Assembly: GCA_002371075.1 (NCBI GenBank)
Contig: DFFS01000069.1
Location: 1 to 13,146 of the forward strand
From: Christensenella sp. UBA3770
GTDB lineage: Bacteria > Bacillota > Clostridia > Christensenellales > CAG-1252
Direction: 5' to 3'
DNA length: 13,146 bases
In this document: positions 11,926-13,146 of the stretch, one piece after another
Layout: every line of letters starts with the position of its first letter
Position numbering within the stretch: the first letter of the stretch is position 1
Notes under the pieces: model-generated
Told to the model about the DNA's origin: nothing
Seen by the model: only the letters and a program-made list of their open reading frames with translations
The model's database searches: none
Translations under genes and position numbers: made by a program

Positions 11926-12377
11926 TCAAAGTTTGCTTTATTTGTCACGGAAACATTTGCCGCTCGCCTATGGCGGAGTTTGTCTTTGCCGATCTTGTCA
12001 AAAAAGCAGGCTTGGAGAGTCGCTTTGATATCTCGTCGGCTGCGGCATCCGATGAGTCGATCGGGCAGGACGTTTACCCCTCGTCCAAGCGCTGTTTGAA
12101 GGCGCACGGCGTCCCTTGTCCCACGCACGTGGCTCATAAACTCACGCCCAAAGAAGCGGAGGAGTGCGATCTTTTGCTTTGCATGGACAGCCGTAACCTG
12201 CGCTATTTGGCGTGGATATCCCCTCTCGCCTCTTCCAAGGCGGTATTTTTGGGCGAATACGGCTTAAACGGCGCCGAGATCGAGGACCCTTGGTACACCG
12301 GCGATTTTGACGGCGTTTACGATCAAATCGAGTTGTGTTGTAAGGAACTGCTTCGCACGTTGACGGCGGGGAAGTGA
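11922..12377 (+). CDS. Low-molecular-weight protein tyrosine phosphatase
   Basis: A 151-residue cytosolic phosphatase. The N-terminal P-loop CHGNICRS (8-15) has the family's C-x5-R-S with nucleophile Cys8 and Arg14. The usual motif is CxGNICRSP, and the following PMAE matches. The general acid is Asp122 in EDPWYTGDF (121-129), the family's DP loop. Length is as expected for the family. It removes phosphate from tyrosine (or, in some bacteria, arginine) on proteins. The start overlaps the acetyltransferase stop by 4 nt. Such pairs may simply share transcription, and no functional link is visible. Confidence 0.93.
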   Translation: MIKVCFICHGNICRSPMAEFVFADLVKKAGLESRFDISSAAASDESIGQDVYPSSKRCLKAHGVPCPTHVAHKLTPKEAEECDLLLCMDSRNLRYLAWISPLASSKAVFLGEYGLNGAEIEDPWYTGDFDGVYDQIELCCKELLRTLTAGK

Positions 12378-12434
12378 TCGCGCATATCAATGCCGCGTCG
12401 ATTTTTGCCGTAAAATCTTTGTTTTTGAAAAACA

Positions 12435-12464
12435 TTTACTAATTTGAATAAAATATGCTATAAT
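12435..12464 (+). promoter_or_regulatory. Promoter of the membrane protein at 12529
   Basis: A consensus TATAAT (12459-12464) lies 18 nt after TTTACT (12435-12440), a weak -35, in A/T-rich DNA. Transcription would start near 12471. Confidence 0.65.
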
Positions 12465-12472
12465 TTAAAAAT

Positions 12473-12515
12473 GCGGAAGCATATTTCTTTGCGTATTTGC
12501 ACGCGATGCTGCCGC
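12473..12515 (+). promoter_or_regulatory. 5' leader stem-loop before a GTG start
   Basis: GCGGAAGCAT (12473-12482) pairs with ATGCTGCCGC (12506-12515) at 9 of 10 positions and encloses a second stem GCGT/ACGC (12491-12494/12501-12504). It would form at the very 5' end of the mRNA, 4 nt before the ribosome binding site GGGAGG, and may stabilise the message or adjust translation. Confidence 0.5.
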
Positions 12516-12528
12516 TTGGGGAGGAAGT

Positions 12529-13146
12529 GTGAAAGACGGCATTATATTCACCATTTTGGTCATCCTTTGGACGGTCATAAAATTGGTATTTAAGCTGTTG
12601 GCGGTAGTCGTCAAAGTTTTGGCGTCGTTGATCATCTTTTTTGGCTTGTATATCCCGCTTTTTTACGGTGTTTTCGGCATCGTTTTGCTTGCGACCACCG
12701 AGTTTACCTTCGGCGGCGTCGGCACGGATCAGATCTTATATTACATCGGGTTGGGCTTGTCCTGCATCGCGGCGGTTATCATTTCCATTCGCAACTTGAT
12801 CATTCGCCCGCTGTCCTCTGTTTTTGCGCCGTTTTTAGAGTATCGTGACGAGCTCAAAAAGTCCCGCGAGAAGGATGAAAAGGACGAAAAAGAGGAAGAA
12901 AAGCCGCAACAGCAACCCTATGATCCGCGTGGATACGACCCCTATTATTACGGTCAAAACGGCTATTATCCTCCTTATGGAGGATCTCCCGCGTCGGGGA
13001 ACCCGTACGATCCCTCTTACGGCGCGCCTCGCCCGCATGCGCCGTATTACCAAGGCGAAGCGCAACCAACCGACAATTACGCCCCGCGTCCTCTGTACGG
13101 TTACGGGCAATCTCCGGCACCGTATTACGGCGGGCAGGAGCCTCCC
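12529..13146 (+). CDS. Membrane protein with Pro/Tyr/Gly-rich cytoplasmic tail (3' partial)
   Basis: The frame is open from GTG 12529 to the end of the window (206 codons, no stop). It is preceded by GGGGAGG about 3 nt away, a short but usable spacing. Residues about 5-25, 30-56 and 69-91 are hydrophobic and predicted to span the membrane. A highly charged linker of Lys and Glu (104-125) follows, then a low-complexity tail from about residue 126 rich in Pro, Tyr, Gly and Gln (repeats like YDP, PYYYG, PYYQG). Such tails are often disordered or adhesive; here the function is unknown. No family recognised. Its promoter and leader suggest it begins its own transcript. Confidence 0.75.
   Translation, partial: MKDGIIFTILVILWTVIKLVFKLLAVVVKVLASLIIFFGLYIPLFYGVFGIVLLATTEFTFGGVGTDQILYYIGLGLSCIAAVIISIRNLIIRPLSSVFAPFLEYRDELKKSREKDEKDEKEEEKPQQQPYDPRGYDPYYYGQNGYYPPYGGSPASGNPYDPSYGAPRPHAPYYQGEAQPTDNYAPRPLYGYGQSPAPYYGGQEPP

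Noticed and set aside
12835..13120. Minus-strand frames of about 90 codons at the end of the window
   Set aside because: They are antisense to the Pro/Tyr-rich tail and read as low-complexity Arg/Val/Ile runs.

Overview
The window looks like a chromosome segment from a Gram-positive, probably anaerobic, Clostridia-like bacterium. The reasons are strong AGGAGG-type ribosome binding sites, tight operons with ATGA overlaps, an OhrR-type regulator, and a small Firmicutes-style ferredoxin:thioredoxin-reductase-like protein. The genus cannot be named from the sequence.

Region 1 (1-5848) is one plus-strand operon that I could not match to any named system. It holds a Ycf46-like AAA+ ATPase (2610-4118). 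Around it are three related membrane proteins (C-terminal end at 1-300, then 290-1918 and 4121-5848), each with helical or coiled-coil regions and a C-terminal two-helix membrane hairpin. Two small soluble proteins lie in between (1948-2106 and 2110-2613). The last two share a reading frame and are separated by one TGA. This is the best candidate for an undescribed system: an AAA+ motor serving several membrane-anchored paralogous scaffolds.

Region 2 (5849-11118) looks like accessory DNA. Three cargo units are separated by non-coding, palindrome-rich DNA: (a) a uracil permease with its own promoter and a terminator-type leader; (b) a broken toxin-like gene with a small immunity-like partner; (c) a peroxide-defence operon of ohrR, a glutathione-peroxidase-family gene and an FTR-like iron-sulfur protein. 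Five modules made of an intrinsic terminator followed by TGGCGGAG punctuate the region. All are oriented like the 3' end of the tRNA-Ser(GGA) gene at 11119-11209. Two copies of a regular hairpin array are present (7581-7776 and 10640-10761), in which hairpins are separated by exactly 8 bases of ATGATATR. Both copies are fused to the same terminator and to a tRNA-Ser-like 3' end. A separate 114-bp imperfect palindrome lies at 9128-9241.

Region 3 (11119-13146) returns to ordinary chromosome: tRNA-Ser on the minus strand, a GNAT acetyltransferase overlapping a low-molecular-weight protein tyrosine phosphatase, and the 5' part of a membrane protein with a Pro/Tyr/Gly-rich tail that runs off the end of the window. 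No integrase, transposase or CRISPR array was found.
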